Assembly (NCBI RefSeq): GCF_051014685.1
Contig: NC_135052.1
Span: forward strand, 7,035,105 to 7,099,104
Direction of reading: 5' to 3'
DNA length: 64,000 nucleotides
Source of the DNA: Ptiloglossa arizonensis
Lineage: Eukaryota; Arthropoda; Insecta; Hymenoptera; Colletidae
The notes beneath the pieces were generated by a model. It was not told where the DNA came from, ran no database searches, and was given only the letters and a program-made list of their open reading frames with translations. A program made the position numbers and the translations under genes. Below, one piece after another: positions 25,940 to 36,464 of this stretch. Numbering within the stretch: the first letter of the stretch is position 1; every line of letters starts with the position of its first letter.

Positions 25940-26945
25940 GACAACGCGTTCCTAATGAAAAAAATGTTTGCAATTAATTTTATAATAACTCGCTTCGATC
26001 CGCTTGGATGCGTTTCATCGTAGAAAGAATGTCGAACTTCCACCCACGCCTTCGACGTTGGTGTATCCAACAAGCTTATTCCACCTAGTACGCGCAACCG
26101 TACAGCGCACTTTGAATATCAGTTATTGTACGCGGTTTCGCGATACAGAAGCTCGACGAAATCCTAGCTGAATCACGGAAACCGAGACACCGAGATTCTA
26201 AAAAGGAAAAAAAAATAGAAAGTTTTCTGATACGCGATCGAAGATGTTTCCATTCTGTCGTGAACTCACCGTGCGCTCTCGGCGCTCGTCGGAGTATTGT
26301 ATTCGATACACGTGGGTATCGATTTCTATCGCCGCGAGCGAGCAACTCGACAAAACAGCTCGCAGTTATTCCCGCGGAACGACGGTGGTACGTGAACGAA
26401 GTAAATCAGAACTTCCGGTTCCCGAGGCAAGTTCAACAACACGGAACCGTCACCCGTGCGGATTATCGATGATCGTTGACACTTGATCACGGTGGACAAC
26501 TCTCGGTGCTCCGTGACCGCTTATTAGATTTACTCGTTCCATTGACGTTATTGAACTTTATTACGCATAGGCAGAGGAGTTAGTTATGGCTGCAGGAAGA
26601 TCCGGCTCTCTCAGAATTACGATGTTCCGTTTCGGAACCGTTTCAAACAACGACGATCCACGATTCGAATGTAGCGATAGCTTTACGAATTAATTCAATC
26701 GTGAACGCATTTTCTTCTCTGTTGAAATAAAATATAATAATGGTGATTTAACAGCGACAACGGGACATTCAATTTCATTCAATTATTAAACACTTCGTCT
26801 CTGTTTTTGGTTCGCTCGTTTCGTTGTACTGGCCCACTCGAACCTGTTGGAAAATACACGCAAGCGGGATACTTATTTTAAAGCTAATACTTCTGTAACG
26901 TGTATTCGTGCACTCGTGTATATATACGAAACTATGGAGCGATCG
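25940..26945. other. Non-coding DNA, no gene seen
   Basis: 26085-26490 carries short ORFs on both strands in a CpG-richer patch. The rest is AT-rich. Nothing was recognised. Confidence 0.6.
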
Positions 26946-27040
26946 TCCCCGATATATTTCACTTCGTGCATTTAATCGAATCGACGCTATTTAAAAAGAT
27001 AATATTATACGAATACGATATACCTGTACCGATTATTCAT

Positions 27041-27440
27041 ATTATTACTTTACGCGAGAATACATTCGAGTCCATTGTTCGTTTCTGCTGCTTGTCGGCA
27101 AGATTCTTGTTTCAAAGAATAGAATTTTATCCGTTGTTAGTCCACCGATTCCAATGTATAATGTAATTATTACTTTATTCGAGAATACATTTAAATCGAC
27201 TATCCGTCTTTGCTGTCCTCTTTGCAAAGTTCTCGACTTAAAGAATTCTATTTAGTTCTACGCCAATTTGTAGGTATCGTTATTTTATTTCGGAGTACAT
27301 TCGAACCGATTCTTCGTTTCCAGTGGCTTGTTTACGATATTCTTGCCCAAAAGGATCCTCTACTCGATCCTACGACGATCTTTATTATAATTTCATTCGA
27401 AAGTACCTTTGGTATCGACTTCAATCCGTGACAGAGCATC
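27041..27440. repeat. Degenerate tandem array, units of about 103-125 bp
   Basis: Four units begin with related strings at 27041, 27166, about 27279 and about 27381. They share the order ATTATTACTTT, TTCGAGAATACATT, a CGACT or CGAGT element, TTCGTTT, TTGC, TTCT and CCGATT. Spacing shrinks from 125 to 113 to about 103 bases. A more decayed copy may start near 26952. An ORF across 26900-27166 and another at 27210-27431 simply read through the array. Confidence 0.82.
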
Positions 27441-27490
27441 TGTGCGTCACGATCCCGGATTACCATAATGTCCCACGTCCATCGATCGAC

Positions 27491-27544
27491 CGTGGGCATT
27501 TAAGAAACGGCACCGTGGACGCGTGGGGTTTAAAAAATGGCATC
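27491..27544. repeat. 31 bp degenerate tandem duplication
   Basis: CGTGGGCATTTAAGAAACGG at 27491 is followed 31 bases later by CGTGGGGTTTAAAAAATGG at 27522. A shorter CCGTGGCGTG follows. Confidence 0.6.
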
Positions 27545-27559
27545 ATCCGTGGCGTGTGT

Positions 27560-28120
27560 CAAACGCGCAGGGAGGAACTTTATTAAACTATTACGACGCG
27601 AAACTCGTTAAATGCCCATGAGGCAACCATTACGAAGCCAGTAGCTGCGGTCTGACCGTCTAATTTCAGCCGACAAACGGCATGTTTGCGTGACGCCGCT
27701 GGCATCTTCACGCTCCACATGTCGAAGGCACGCCACGGGAATTCGCGGACCGAGCGGAACCGCGCGGATTCGTGCGTACGCCGGAAATCGATACTCGACG
27801 TTCCGGCTTAATAACACGGTTCTTGTCAACCATGCCGTTTACGCCGGTTCGTTCTATCGTTCCATCGCTCTTCGTGTATAACCGCGATATCGATTCCTTC
27901 CGTTCGTTAATTGACCGATTCGCTTTCCAAGAGCTTTCGTGGAAAAACCGCTGGCTTTTTACGGGGAAATCGATCTCCCGGACAAGCAAACGTTTCGCTG
28001 AGCATTCCACCATGGTCGATGTTGATTCTACGAAAACGTGATACGAACTGGCTTTCGATGCATTTGAGGATCCACCGTTGAAACGGGTGCACAGCGCACT
28101 GGAAAATTGTACACTATTCG
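27560..28120. other. Non-coding DNA, no gene seen
   Basis: CpG-richer unique DNA with overlapping short ORFs on both strands (27608-28092). No domain was recognised. Confidence 0.55.
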
Positions 28121-28121
28121 G

Positions 28122-28610
28122 AAAACAGGGTTAGGAAAAATCCACACGCAATGTACATTTTCGAACGTTTCCAGTACCTTTCAGCTCGACGAGTTAACTA
28201 AGATCCTTGTCATACTCGCTTAACATTATTCCTTTCAAAATGTTTCCGGTGACTAGCTGGCTAGGCTCTGGGTTAAGTTCGGAAGACTGGGCGAAGTTGT
28301 ACGCTTGCTGTCAATTTTCGTGTGTTTTTAGTACCTTTTGATATGATTCGACCATTCAAATAAAGTTCTCGTCGTGCTTGTACGACACGGTCTCACATTT
28401 TTCAAAAAGTTTCCGACGAGACCGAGATAACTGAGTTCTGGGTTAGGTTGAAAAGGATAGGGTAAATATACGCGCGCTGTCAATTTTCGTGCGTGTATAG
28501 TATCTTTAGATACAATTCAACGAGTTAAACGGAGTCCTTGTAACGCTTGCATAGATTTACTTCCTTTAAAAAGTATCGCGCGTCGCTCACGTAGCTAGGT
28601 TATAGGTCAA
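28122..28610. repeat. Degenerate tandem array, units of about 157-169 bp
   Basis: Three full units start near 28177 (CCTTTCAGCTCGACGAGTT), 28334 (CCTTTTGATATGATTCGAC) and 28503 (TCTTTAGATACAATTCAACG). Each continues with a CCTTGT or TCTCGT element, CTTG, TTCCTTT or TTTTTC, a CTGGGTTA or GGTTA block, CGC(T)TGCTGTCAATTTTCGTG and GTAT/GTACCTTT. The string GCTGTCAATTTTCGTG is identical in the first two units. A truncated leading copy begins near 28122 at AACAGGGTTAGG. Confidence 0.85.
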
Positions 28611-31500
28611 AGCTGATTAGATACTCTAATTGCCTGGTTTCGTCCCCACCACTCGCTTCTCTACACCCAGACTGCTAACTTCAGAGACCTTATTAAACTT
28701 GTCGAACCACAGTTTCGAATCAACTCGATCTCAATATTCGTCTATGCGTGTTTACGCGGAGAAGGTAAAAGACCACCTGTCAAAGACATCAAACGCCCCC
28801 TCCACTTCACACACACGATCGATGTTTATCGAGATTTAGAGATAAAGTCGAATCGAAATACTTGACCACAAATTGGATCAAAATTTGCTTAGGCTGTTCC
28901 TTCGTCAAAAAGGAATATATGTATAAACTATATTGCGTACTTACGATGCATCTTGACTTAAATATTCAAAAGTACGTAACTTCGTTAGACTCAATAAGTA
29001 AAGATTCACTCCCAAATGTAGTATGAAAAAATACTCTTTGCGCATACCTATGCGAAGGAAACTATTTTACAGTATTTTATATTAATAAATAAAATAATAA
29101 GGTATTTACCGAGTGGCCGACAATTTGAAGAAAAAACAAACGTTTGAAGAAAACCTAGTCGAAATATTCGAAAGAAAGAAGAAAAATATACGCATACGTA
29201 CAGTAATATTGGCATAATTTTCTACACGATTCTACCTTCTCGGTTTACAAAACAAAGAAAAAATATCTCGTGTGTGATTTTATCATAATATAAAATAAGA
29301 TATACAAACATGTTTTTGAATTACTGGCGATCAAGTGTATCGTAAACAAGGGTGTATCCGAGAGGAGCGACTTTACACGAAACGAATCGTGAACTCGCAT
29401 GTAAATGTAAGGGGATTACATTATCGTCGTTGTCTTTTCTCCGCGCTTTCGTAATTAGGAAAAGGTCGGGCCACGCGTCGCGGTAACACAATCGTAACAC
29501 CTACGTCTGATAAAGTTTCTACAGGCGTCGAACACGTAGCTATGCGAAAACCTTCCAGCGCGTGTAAAGTCGCCATTGACAGATTCAGCGAGTTTATTGC
29601 CAGCCATCCGAAGCAACGACCCCAGATCGAAACAGTGCTATCTTTTGCACGACGGTTGACTCGCTGGAACGATTTCAAGATTAATCTAAAATCCACCACT
29701 AGTCGGGATAATTGCACCCCGAGTAACATTCTTTGGGAAACATTTGACCCTTATAATATTCCCGTAGCGTTGAATCCTTCGGGATTAACCGGCGGCCATT
29801 CTGCTCGCCACGAACGATCCTCGTGCGCTAAGTACGTAACTGTAAATTGAAATTGCTGCGAAGCACCGGCGATACATAGGCGAAAGAATACATAATACAC
29901 TGTTGCATACCGAGGCGTGCAAGAATTTCTATACTTCGGGGCGAAGTAAGAATCGACGTCACTGAGATCGTAAACACCTTGAATTCACGATATCGAGAGT
30001 ATTTCACGATTCTTATCGCTGTTAATTACGCGAACATTTTTTTAGAATTTATCGATACGCTAAAAATTCTTATTTCAACTTGTACATTGATATATCTTTA
30101 AGGCTAATACCCATTTGGTGTTTACGAATCGAGAATCGAAGAAATGTTGTTTGGTTAACGTAACGGGGAAAGAGTTCGGGTGAATTTTCTAAAAATTAGT
30201 TTTCGACTCGATTCGACTGTAGATGTTTATATTTTTGGACGAAAAGAGCAACGAGCGAAGATTGAATAATACAGAGTTAAAGTATGACAAATAAGAATCG
30301 AAAACGCATTCTCTTCGTTTAGAGGCAAGTACACCCTTAAACGAGTTATTTTAATTGTAAAACAGAACGAAGATAGAGAGAACAGAAACTACGAAGAATA
30401 CAACTCGGAGGTTGATACTCTACAATGTGCCCTGCAACGCTAATATCGAGGCAACTCGAGAGCACTGGAAACGACTTATCGTTTAATGTGATCACTTGGA
30501 ATCTTACCCTACTTTTGCTGTAAATATTGAAATAACTGACCCTAATTTGAGTAGGCTTTCGCATTCGGTACTCAAACTCGCCTCCTTGGCGATTCAGATT
30601 TTATACGTCTTTCGAGGATTCTCGCGATCGAACCTACTTTCAGAAATCTTTTAAATTATCCTATCGAAGTACCCAATCAGATGATATTGTAAATAAGTAT
30701 TAAGTACACGACGATAAATAATGTATTCTTTTTTTTTCGTATGCAGCACCATTTGCAATATTATCGAGTATTAACCGATTTCATTCCACGCTTCGTTTTA
30801 TTATTGAAATTTAACATTGCAAATGTAGCAGCTTGTAAATACATTGAAAATAAAAATGTAGAATATATTTTAATTATATACTCGTCTCTTGTTATACTTT
30901 AAGGCTCGCCTAACATTTATCTGAACTTTTTCCCTTCGAGACAGGCTCGAAACGTGTAACCGTTGGCAAACTTTTGCACGCCACTGTACCTTCACAATGT
31001 ACGATAGTTTTCCACAATTTGTTATCGAGTCGCAACGATATTGCAGCGTAAAGTACGAGCCATTAATGTTTCATGAAAGATAATAATCGTCATTTTAAAT
31101 CTGTAGCTCGGTTCACGTGGAGCACGCGCCATCCTTTTTACACTCTTTTCGTTTCGCGTTATATACTTTTATAGCTGCACGTTGGAAGATACTCTTCATT
31201 GAGAACGATCGATCACCGCGCAGCTATTTCCCTTAACGCGATGTAATAATTAAAATTATAATTAAAGCGTTGTACAAGAGACACGGACTTCGCGATTGAA
31301 ACACGATGTTTGAAAAATGCTACTTAAATCGTTGCACCGGTTCGAACGAACGTACACATTTTTTAGAGACGAATACACGGAACGATTCAACGACGATATC
31401 GATCTATCGTATTCCCAGATAAAATTCGCGACGAAAGATGGTATTTCGCGTACGGTGTTCGAACTTTTGTAAACTATTCGACGTTGGCGCTTGCTTTGTC
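28610..31500. other. AT-rich non-coding DNA
   Basis: Long unique AT-rich stretch. The 102-codon forward ORF at 29542-29850 starts at an ATG but overlaps a reverse ORF of the same length and shows no known motif. 30640-30900 is particularly A/T-rich, with AATAAA-type strings near 30848. These could serve as poly(A) signals, but no upstream gene is visible. Confidence 0.6.
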
Positions 31501-32180
31501 AACGACGAGATCGTCGCGATTGATACGGTAATCCATATACGATAACTGATACGGCAACTGTGTCGCCGATAGACCGATCGTAGACGGTGTGCAGCCGCGG
31601 ATTGTAATCCAAGGTGTCAAGTGCCATCTAAAATCCGATACGCTTATCGCAGCCGCGGTAACAATCTCACGGTTCGTCGTATAATGCCAATAACACGCAT
31701 CGACGACTTTGTACAGGCGATTCAGGCCATTGCAGACGGCTCGAAATCGTGGAACTTATTAAATTACATCTGTCGGGTGTAATGAGCCATATTTCCTCGG
31801 GCCGGGTTGGGAATAATTGCTTAATGAAAATTCAACGTTGTCCTCGTCCTCGTAGTTGGGAAAAAGGAAAACAGTTTCGGCGGAAGTAAAACGCCCGGGC
31901 GAAAACGGGTACGGTGGTAGCATTTAAATTCCACATTCAGGCGCAATATCTCGGGACAAATCACGGTACAATAAGTGGCACCAGATGGTGCCTCCTAATA
32001 AGCGGCGCACCTTTGCACCCTTCGTCATCGAGCTCCCTCCCCCTCCCTTCTACTTGCTATTCTCAATCTAATTCGAGCGCCCCGCACGGTTTCAATTAAC
32101 AAATTCTTGCCGAGAATCTCTGCGACTCTAATTAGGGGGACCCAACCGGAGAAATCCTGGGAGGTGAGTGCCCCCCACCC
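31500..32180. promoter_or_regulatory. GC-richer, regulatory-looking block
   Basis: A compositional island within AT-rich flanks containing two CTCF-like cores (31621-31629 on the minus strand, 31977-31992), a C/T-rich stretch (32030-32060) and a perfect 5' splice consensus (GAG|GTGAGT at 32161-32169). The donor would end an exon at 32163, but no acceptor or credible reading frame can be paired with it. A non-coding first exon or a conserved element are both possible. Confidence 0.25.
31977..31992. promoter_or_regulatory. Palindromic CTCF-like site
   Basis: GGCACCAGATGGTGCC has six-base arms (GGCACC/GGTGCC) around AGAT. It agrees with the CTCF core consensus CCASYAGRKGGCRS at twelve of fourteen positions, including AGATGG. 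Insects use a closely related CTCF core. Binding is inference. Confidence 0.35.
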
Positions 32181-32203
32181 CCTTCTTCTTCTTCTTCTTC
32201 TTC
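32171..32203. repeat. C-run followed by (CTT)7 microsatellite
   Basis: CCCCCCACCCCC (32171-32182) runs directly into seven CTT units (32182-32203). On the forward strand it is a pure pyrimidine tract. It lies just after the splice-donor-like GTGAGT at 32164. Confidence 0.93.
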
Positions 32204-32209
32204 CGCTCC

Positions 32210-32495
32210 GGTAACTGCGGCAATCTGTTTAAAAATATAATGCCCCACGAAAACGGCACAATGGTCCCGCAATTTATAAACTTCCCTGCACGGAACGCCG
32301 GCGAGAATTATCGCCCACGGCGATTAAATGAAAGTACTGGGTGATTCACGAGTGACGTCGCGACATTATCAAACGCATTCTACGCCTCGGAACTAGGGAC
32401 CGGGTCTTCGTGAACACGGGGATCCGCATAACCTTCTGTTCCCGACGAGGAACCATCCCCCGTAGCGAAAAATCTACTTTTATTCAAATTGGAAT
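32210..32495. other. Non-coding DNA, CpG-rich
   Basis: Continuation of the GC-richer block. A short forward ORF (32410-32610) runs into the tandem array below. No gene was recognised. Confidence 0.55.
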
Positions 32496-32498
32496 ATC

Positions 32499-32665
32499 TT
32501 TTTGCCGCTCAAGGGAGCGAAACTCGTTAATTTTCGTTACTCGGGGGAGCGGAATTATTTATTTTTGTTACTCGGGGGAGTGGAAGGAACTGTTTACGTC
32601 TGTTATTTAAGAGAACGATATTATTTAGTTTCACGATTACGTTCGCTGTTCAAGAGAGCGGAAGC
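32499..32665. repeat. Degenerate tandem array, about five units of 31-43 bp
   Basis: Units begin near 32499, 32531, 32562, 32594 and 32637. The shared core is T-rich plus GTTACTCGGGGGAGCGGAA; the second and third copies are nearly identical (TTGTTACTCGGGGGAGTGG in the third). The outer copies have CTCAAGGGAGCG or TTCAAGAGAGCGGAA instead. Two forward ORFs here read through the array and reflect its repetition. Confidence 0.85.
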
Positions 32666-32669
32666 GGAT

Positions 32670-33040
32670 CGAAAGCATTTGAATAATTTAATATTCGTAC
32701 AACGTCGGAGAATATCGTTCTCTGTTTCCTGTTACACTGTACCAATTAATAGTTGTTGAAAAATATACGTTTATTGAACATAATAGAGAAAGGGGTGCGC
32801 CCTAAGAAGCCTTACATTAGCAGATAGCGCACAATGTCGCGTCTGACAGTTTCAACTTGATAGTACGTACGCGTATTATTGCTTAATTGATTTAAACGAC
32901 TACGCGTGTACCGCATGCTTAATTAAATCTGTGTAATCGATTCGGACGAATGACTAAGCGTTCTTTCCAGTATACGATAACTTTATTAACTTGGTCGCGC
33001 TCGATTCTTTCGCTACCGCATGGTAGGGAATGTAAGACCC
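32670..33040. other. Non-coding DNA, no gene seen
   Basis: AT-rich unique sequence between two short tandem arrays, with nothing recognised. Confidence 0.6.
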
Positions 33041-33046
33041 TTCCTT

Positions 33047-33112
33047 ACCCTTCTAGCTTAATTTTCTTTCTACGATCTAACACTTCTAGCTTAATTTCTT
33101 TCATTCGGCCTA
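33047..33112. repeat. 33 bp tandem duplication
   Basis: Two adjacent copies beginning ACCCTTCTAGCTTAATTTTC (33047) and ACACTTCTAGCTTAATTTC (33080), each continuing with a TTTC-rich tail and a CTA end. Confidence 0.87.
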
Positions 33113-33114
33113 AA

Positions 33115-34185
33115 ACTCGTCCGAAAATTCTATGCGTAGTATTCGTAAGATCGATTCTATGCGGCTCAAAATAATGCATTTTTCTGTATTTGCGACACGG
33201 CTTGGAGTAAATAAATTTAACGAGATAATTTTCTTCCGTTAAAGCATACATGTACAATATTTTAAACGAAACTAAAACTGAAAAAAAAAGTGTTTGAACT
33301 CGGTTGGAGTTCGACGCTGTACAATATCGAATAATTCTCCCACGAATAGAACGCTCGCGTTCTAATACACGTATTTTGTATTTTTTTAAATCGGCGCTTC
33401 GCTTTAACTTTGTAATTTCATTCCCGCCGCGAAGAGTTCTCGAACTTTCCCCCAGTCTCGTCGATCGAAGACCTACAGTCCATCCAAAGAGACGAGATAC
33501 CAATGTTTGCATCAATGTTTGCGCGATCAGTTAAATGGTTTGCAGCTATTGGTCCATTTTCTTCAGCTCCTTCTACTCACATCGGTTATAGAGGGCTCTT
33601 TGAACGGTTCGAAAGAACGTTCAGAATTTACATTGCACGTCTTCTTTCGAGCCACTTGGTTCGATTCGAATCGTTTGATTTCCTTCGTGTTGCTCGACTT
33701 ATTCGAACGGTTCGATCTTTTTTAAAGGAACTTAACATCGTTTGATTGGCGGCGGTGGTGGTCGTAGTAATAGTAGCAGCGATAGTAGTAATATTACTTT
33801 AAATAGCGATCCGGAATAAATGTTTAATAAAACAAATTACTTTTTCTATCTCGTTTCATTAATCTCGTTATTATCCAATATTTGTTCTATTTTCTTAAGG
33901 AGTGATCGTTCGAAAAAATGGTTTCTCAATTGGTAATTTAATTACAAATCAAATAATTTAAGTTACGAGAAATGAAAAATGAAGTTTTGAAAAAAAATGT
34001 TCCACGTAATCATTGGATCCTATTTTTGCGAAGTCGGCCCTAATTTGATCGCGCGGTGATCACGTGCACTGTTCGCATTCGATATCTCGTCTCGTTCGAT
34101 GAACCGGTCTATTCGAAATCAGATCCCAGAATCCCAGAAATTGCCTTATCATCGTTCTCTTTCGTACCGATGGTATACTCATCGA
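33115..34185. other. AT-rich non-coding DNA
   Basis: Unique AT-rich DNA with a 156-codon reverse ORF (33045-33515) that starts outside the tandem duplication and ends inside it. Its translation has no recognisable motif. A short direct repeat, ATCCCAGA, occurs twice at about 34122-34139. Confidence 0.55.
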
Positions 34186-34189
34186 CCGG

Positions 34190-34490
34190 TGTCTAGAGGA
34201 TCCGAAGCCCTTATAACGCGTGGAACGAGCGGGCACAGTCGACAAGCGGAATGCGATTAGAAGGCACTTAGACACCGTGTGCTCTCTTCGTCCTGCCGTC
34301 TGCGTGGAAGGATCCCATTATCGTGGCCTCCGGGATAGGGTCGGGACACACCGTTGGCTCCGGCAGCTTCCAGCGAGGCCTTCGTCTCGTCGCCTTTTCT
34401 CTCTTCTTCGTCACGAGGCTCGTGTACGTAGAAGTCGTTAAAAAGTCCTGCTCTCAATCTCACGGCCCGTTCTTCACGACCAAGGACGAG
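34190..34490. other. CpG-rich patch upstream of polypurine tract
   Basis: GC-rich segment with overlapping short ORFs on both strands. TTATAA at 34211 lies about 26 bases before ACAGTC, loosely like a TATA box plus initiator. No downstream promoter element or reading frame supports a promoter, so I only note it. Confidence 0.4.
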
Positions 34491-34494
34491 CCGG

Positions 34495-34785
34495 AAGGAG
34501 GAGGAGCGAGAGAGAGAGAGAGAGAGAATACTGGGAGAGATCCCGGAGAACGAAAACGGAGAAAGATAAATGAAGACGGGACGGGAATAACACAGGCATA
34601 GGAGCGGGGAGGGGACAGAGAGGGTGAGAGAAAGAGAATTTCAAAGATCGCGAGGATGTGACCGGGATGGAAGGTATCGGAGAAAGGGGAAGCGCGAAAG
34701 GTCGTTGGGAAAAAGGGAAGGAGAAAGGGTGAAGCGAGGGAGGGGGTTAAAGACAGGATTAAGTGGAAGGGGGAAGGAACGAGTG
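34495..34785 (+). repeat. Polypurine tract of about 290 bp including (GA)10
   Basis: The forward strand is overwhelmingly A and G across nearly 300 bases, with few pyrimidines, and includes a pure (GA)10 at 34508-34527. Long polypurine mirror-like tracts can form triplex (H-) DNA, and GA repeats attract GAGA-type factors in insects. It explains the Arg/Glu/Lys-rich 175-codon ORF starting at 34624 and the Ser/Pro/Leu-rich reverse ORFs. Confidence 0.85.
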
Positions 34786-34789
34786 TGGC

Positions 34790-35545
34790 CGCGCATCGGG
34801 CATCGAACTCTCGGGCACAAACATGAGGACGTATTACGTCGAATGAGCGATCCAGAGGCATGCGAAGATGTCTTCGGAGCACGGAACACGAGGGCACGCG
34901 AAATAGACTCGCAGGATTTTAACGGTGCTCGAATCGTTCAACGATCCTGCGAACTGGACTCTCCTCGGTATAACCTTATGACCGATTTCGATCGGATCTG
35001 CGCAATCCTACGCTTTATTCGCCACCGTTTACCAACACGGCTGCCCGGATCTTCGCGAACCTCGCACGCTTTATCGATGTTGCCGAACCGGTGTCGGATC
35101 ATTTCTGTCGAGAGAAATTCAAGGGAATTTAACAAAAGAAGAGATATTTGAATATTTCTAGCCAGATAAACGTTACGAATAAGGAATAAAAAGAATCTGA
35201 ATTTGAATTACAGAGCGAAATATTTCACGGCGAACCGATCGAAATTTAACTGTCTCGTTGAATGAACCGTGCGTTGGTTTCGTTGATCGTCTTTCGTTGG
35301 AATAAAATTTCGTTCTTCGAGTATGCGTTTTACCACACTTGGGCGGTTCTTTCACAGACGGTGAGTTACCCCGTGCAAATGACACTTGTATGAAACATTT
35401 TCATCATTTTCGAAATATCGAGGAAAATGTTTTCTCGCCCCCAACTTCGAGGGTTGATTTAACCCCCTGAATAAAGATAATAGCAGATAAAAGAAAATAC
35501 GTGTCAAATATTTTTCAAAGAACTATATTATATGTAAGTTTCGTT
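34790..35545. other. Non-coding DNA, no gene seen
   Basis: Balanced composition up to 35100 and AT-rich afterwards. No domain and no RNA gene were recognised. Confidence 0.55.
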
Positions 35546-35548
35546 AAA

Positions 35549-35794
35549 ATGGGCGATTCACGCTTAAGCGATGTCCCTTGTAAGTTATCGAACTATACGG
35601 AAATGTATAATGAGTGTCCTCCTTGTTACGAAGAAGGGGTGCCGATATTTTCTGCTCAAGGAGATAAACGAAACGCTTGCAGCTTTCCAAATAATCCCAG
35701 ATTTATGGACCTAGCAACGTCAACGCGTTCTGTGGACTCACGATGTCCTTCGATCGAGAAAAAATGCACGTATTCGCTAACTGGATACAAATAG
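35549..35794 (+). CDS. Candidate small ORF, 81 aa, Cys-rich, unknown
   Basis: An ATG in a good insect start context (AAAATGG) opens an 81-codon frame. The translation is more protein-like than its neighbours: it is balanced in acidic and basic residues, carries six Cys including a CPPC-type pair near residues 24-27, and has several Pro and Asn. There is no signal peptide, membrane segment or known domain. A splice-donor-like TTGTAAGT lies just inside the frame (about 35577-35584), so it might instead be an exon end. I do not recognise it. The chance-ORF explanation is still the more likely one at this length. Confidence 0.17.
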   Translation: MGDSRLSDVPCKLSNYTEMYNECPPCYEEGVPIFSAQGDKRNACSFPNNPRFMDLATSTRSVDSRCPSIEKKCTYSLTGYK

Positions 35795-35799
35795 AACGA

Positions 35800-36430
35800 A
35801 CTCTGTAGGAGCAAGTAGTTCAATCTCGAGTCGATCGATCAGAGGCGATCCCAGAAGTCAACCCTGACGGACGTTTCTAACTTAAGTTTGAATAGCGGTT
35901 ACGGTGCAAGCTGTTCCGCGTACAGTATCAAGATACAATTGGAACGTCTTCGTTCCATTTCCCATCTGGTCTAAGTCTTCCCCGTCATTAGTTTGTCATC
36001 AGAAGCGTGACGAGTACGCGCAGAATCGAGCGTTACTCGCGAACGTTTGATACTTTAATGAAAGTCATCGTACGGGTCAAGACGTGGCACGAATTTCGAT
36101 TATTTATTTATCTACCCGGAACACACTCGTCAATGTACACGTAAAATGTGTTAGAACGCGATAAGTGCGCGCTGATGTGCACCGACTGGTACGAGCAGTC
36201 GAGCAGTGACAATCTCAGAAGTCGTTCTGTACGCCCCAATGATCGCTCGTAAACCGGTATACTTTGCGATCACGAACCGTAAATAGTTTATGCAAATACA
36301 CCGACAGGAAACAATGACAATATTCGAATACCATTTCCTGTCCAATCTGTAACGATTGCTATTTCTTTACAGCCGACAAGAGACAACACGAATACCCTTA
36401 GCGGTCAATTTATTCTTTTTGTGTTTCTTT
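35800..36430. other. Non-coding DNA, no gene seen
   Basis: Unique DNA. It contains the inverted repeat at 36303-36342 and repeated CCGACA words at 36301, 36373, 36567 and 36640. No gene was recognised. Confidence 0.6.
36303..36342. repeat. Short inverted repeat, 9 bp arms
   Basis: GACAGGAAA (36303-36311) and TTTCCTGTC (36334-36342) are perfect reverse complements around a 22-base spacer. Confidence 0.75.
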
Positions 36431-36432
36431 TC

Positions 36433-36460
36433 TTATATATATATATATATTTTTTTTTTA
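36433..36460. repeat. (TA)n followed by T tract
   Basis: About eight TA units (36434-36450) run into nine or ten T. Confidence 0.95.
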
Positions 36461-36464
36461 TACT

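Noticed and set aside
33045..33515. 156-codon reverse ORF
   Set aside because: Ends inside a 33 bp tandem duplication, and its Lys/Arg-rich translation has no domain.
34205..34245. TATA-like TTATAA followed about 26 bases later by an initiator-like ACAGTC
   Set aside because: The initiator lacks the consensus T, no downstream promoter element or reading frame follows, and such pairs are common by chance.
34624..35151. 175-codon forward ORF
   Set aside because: Its first half is the translation of the polypurine tract (Arg/Glu/Lys/Gly), with no known motif.
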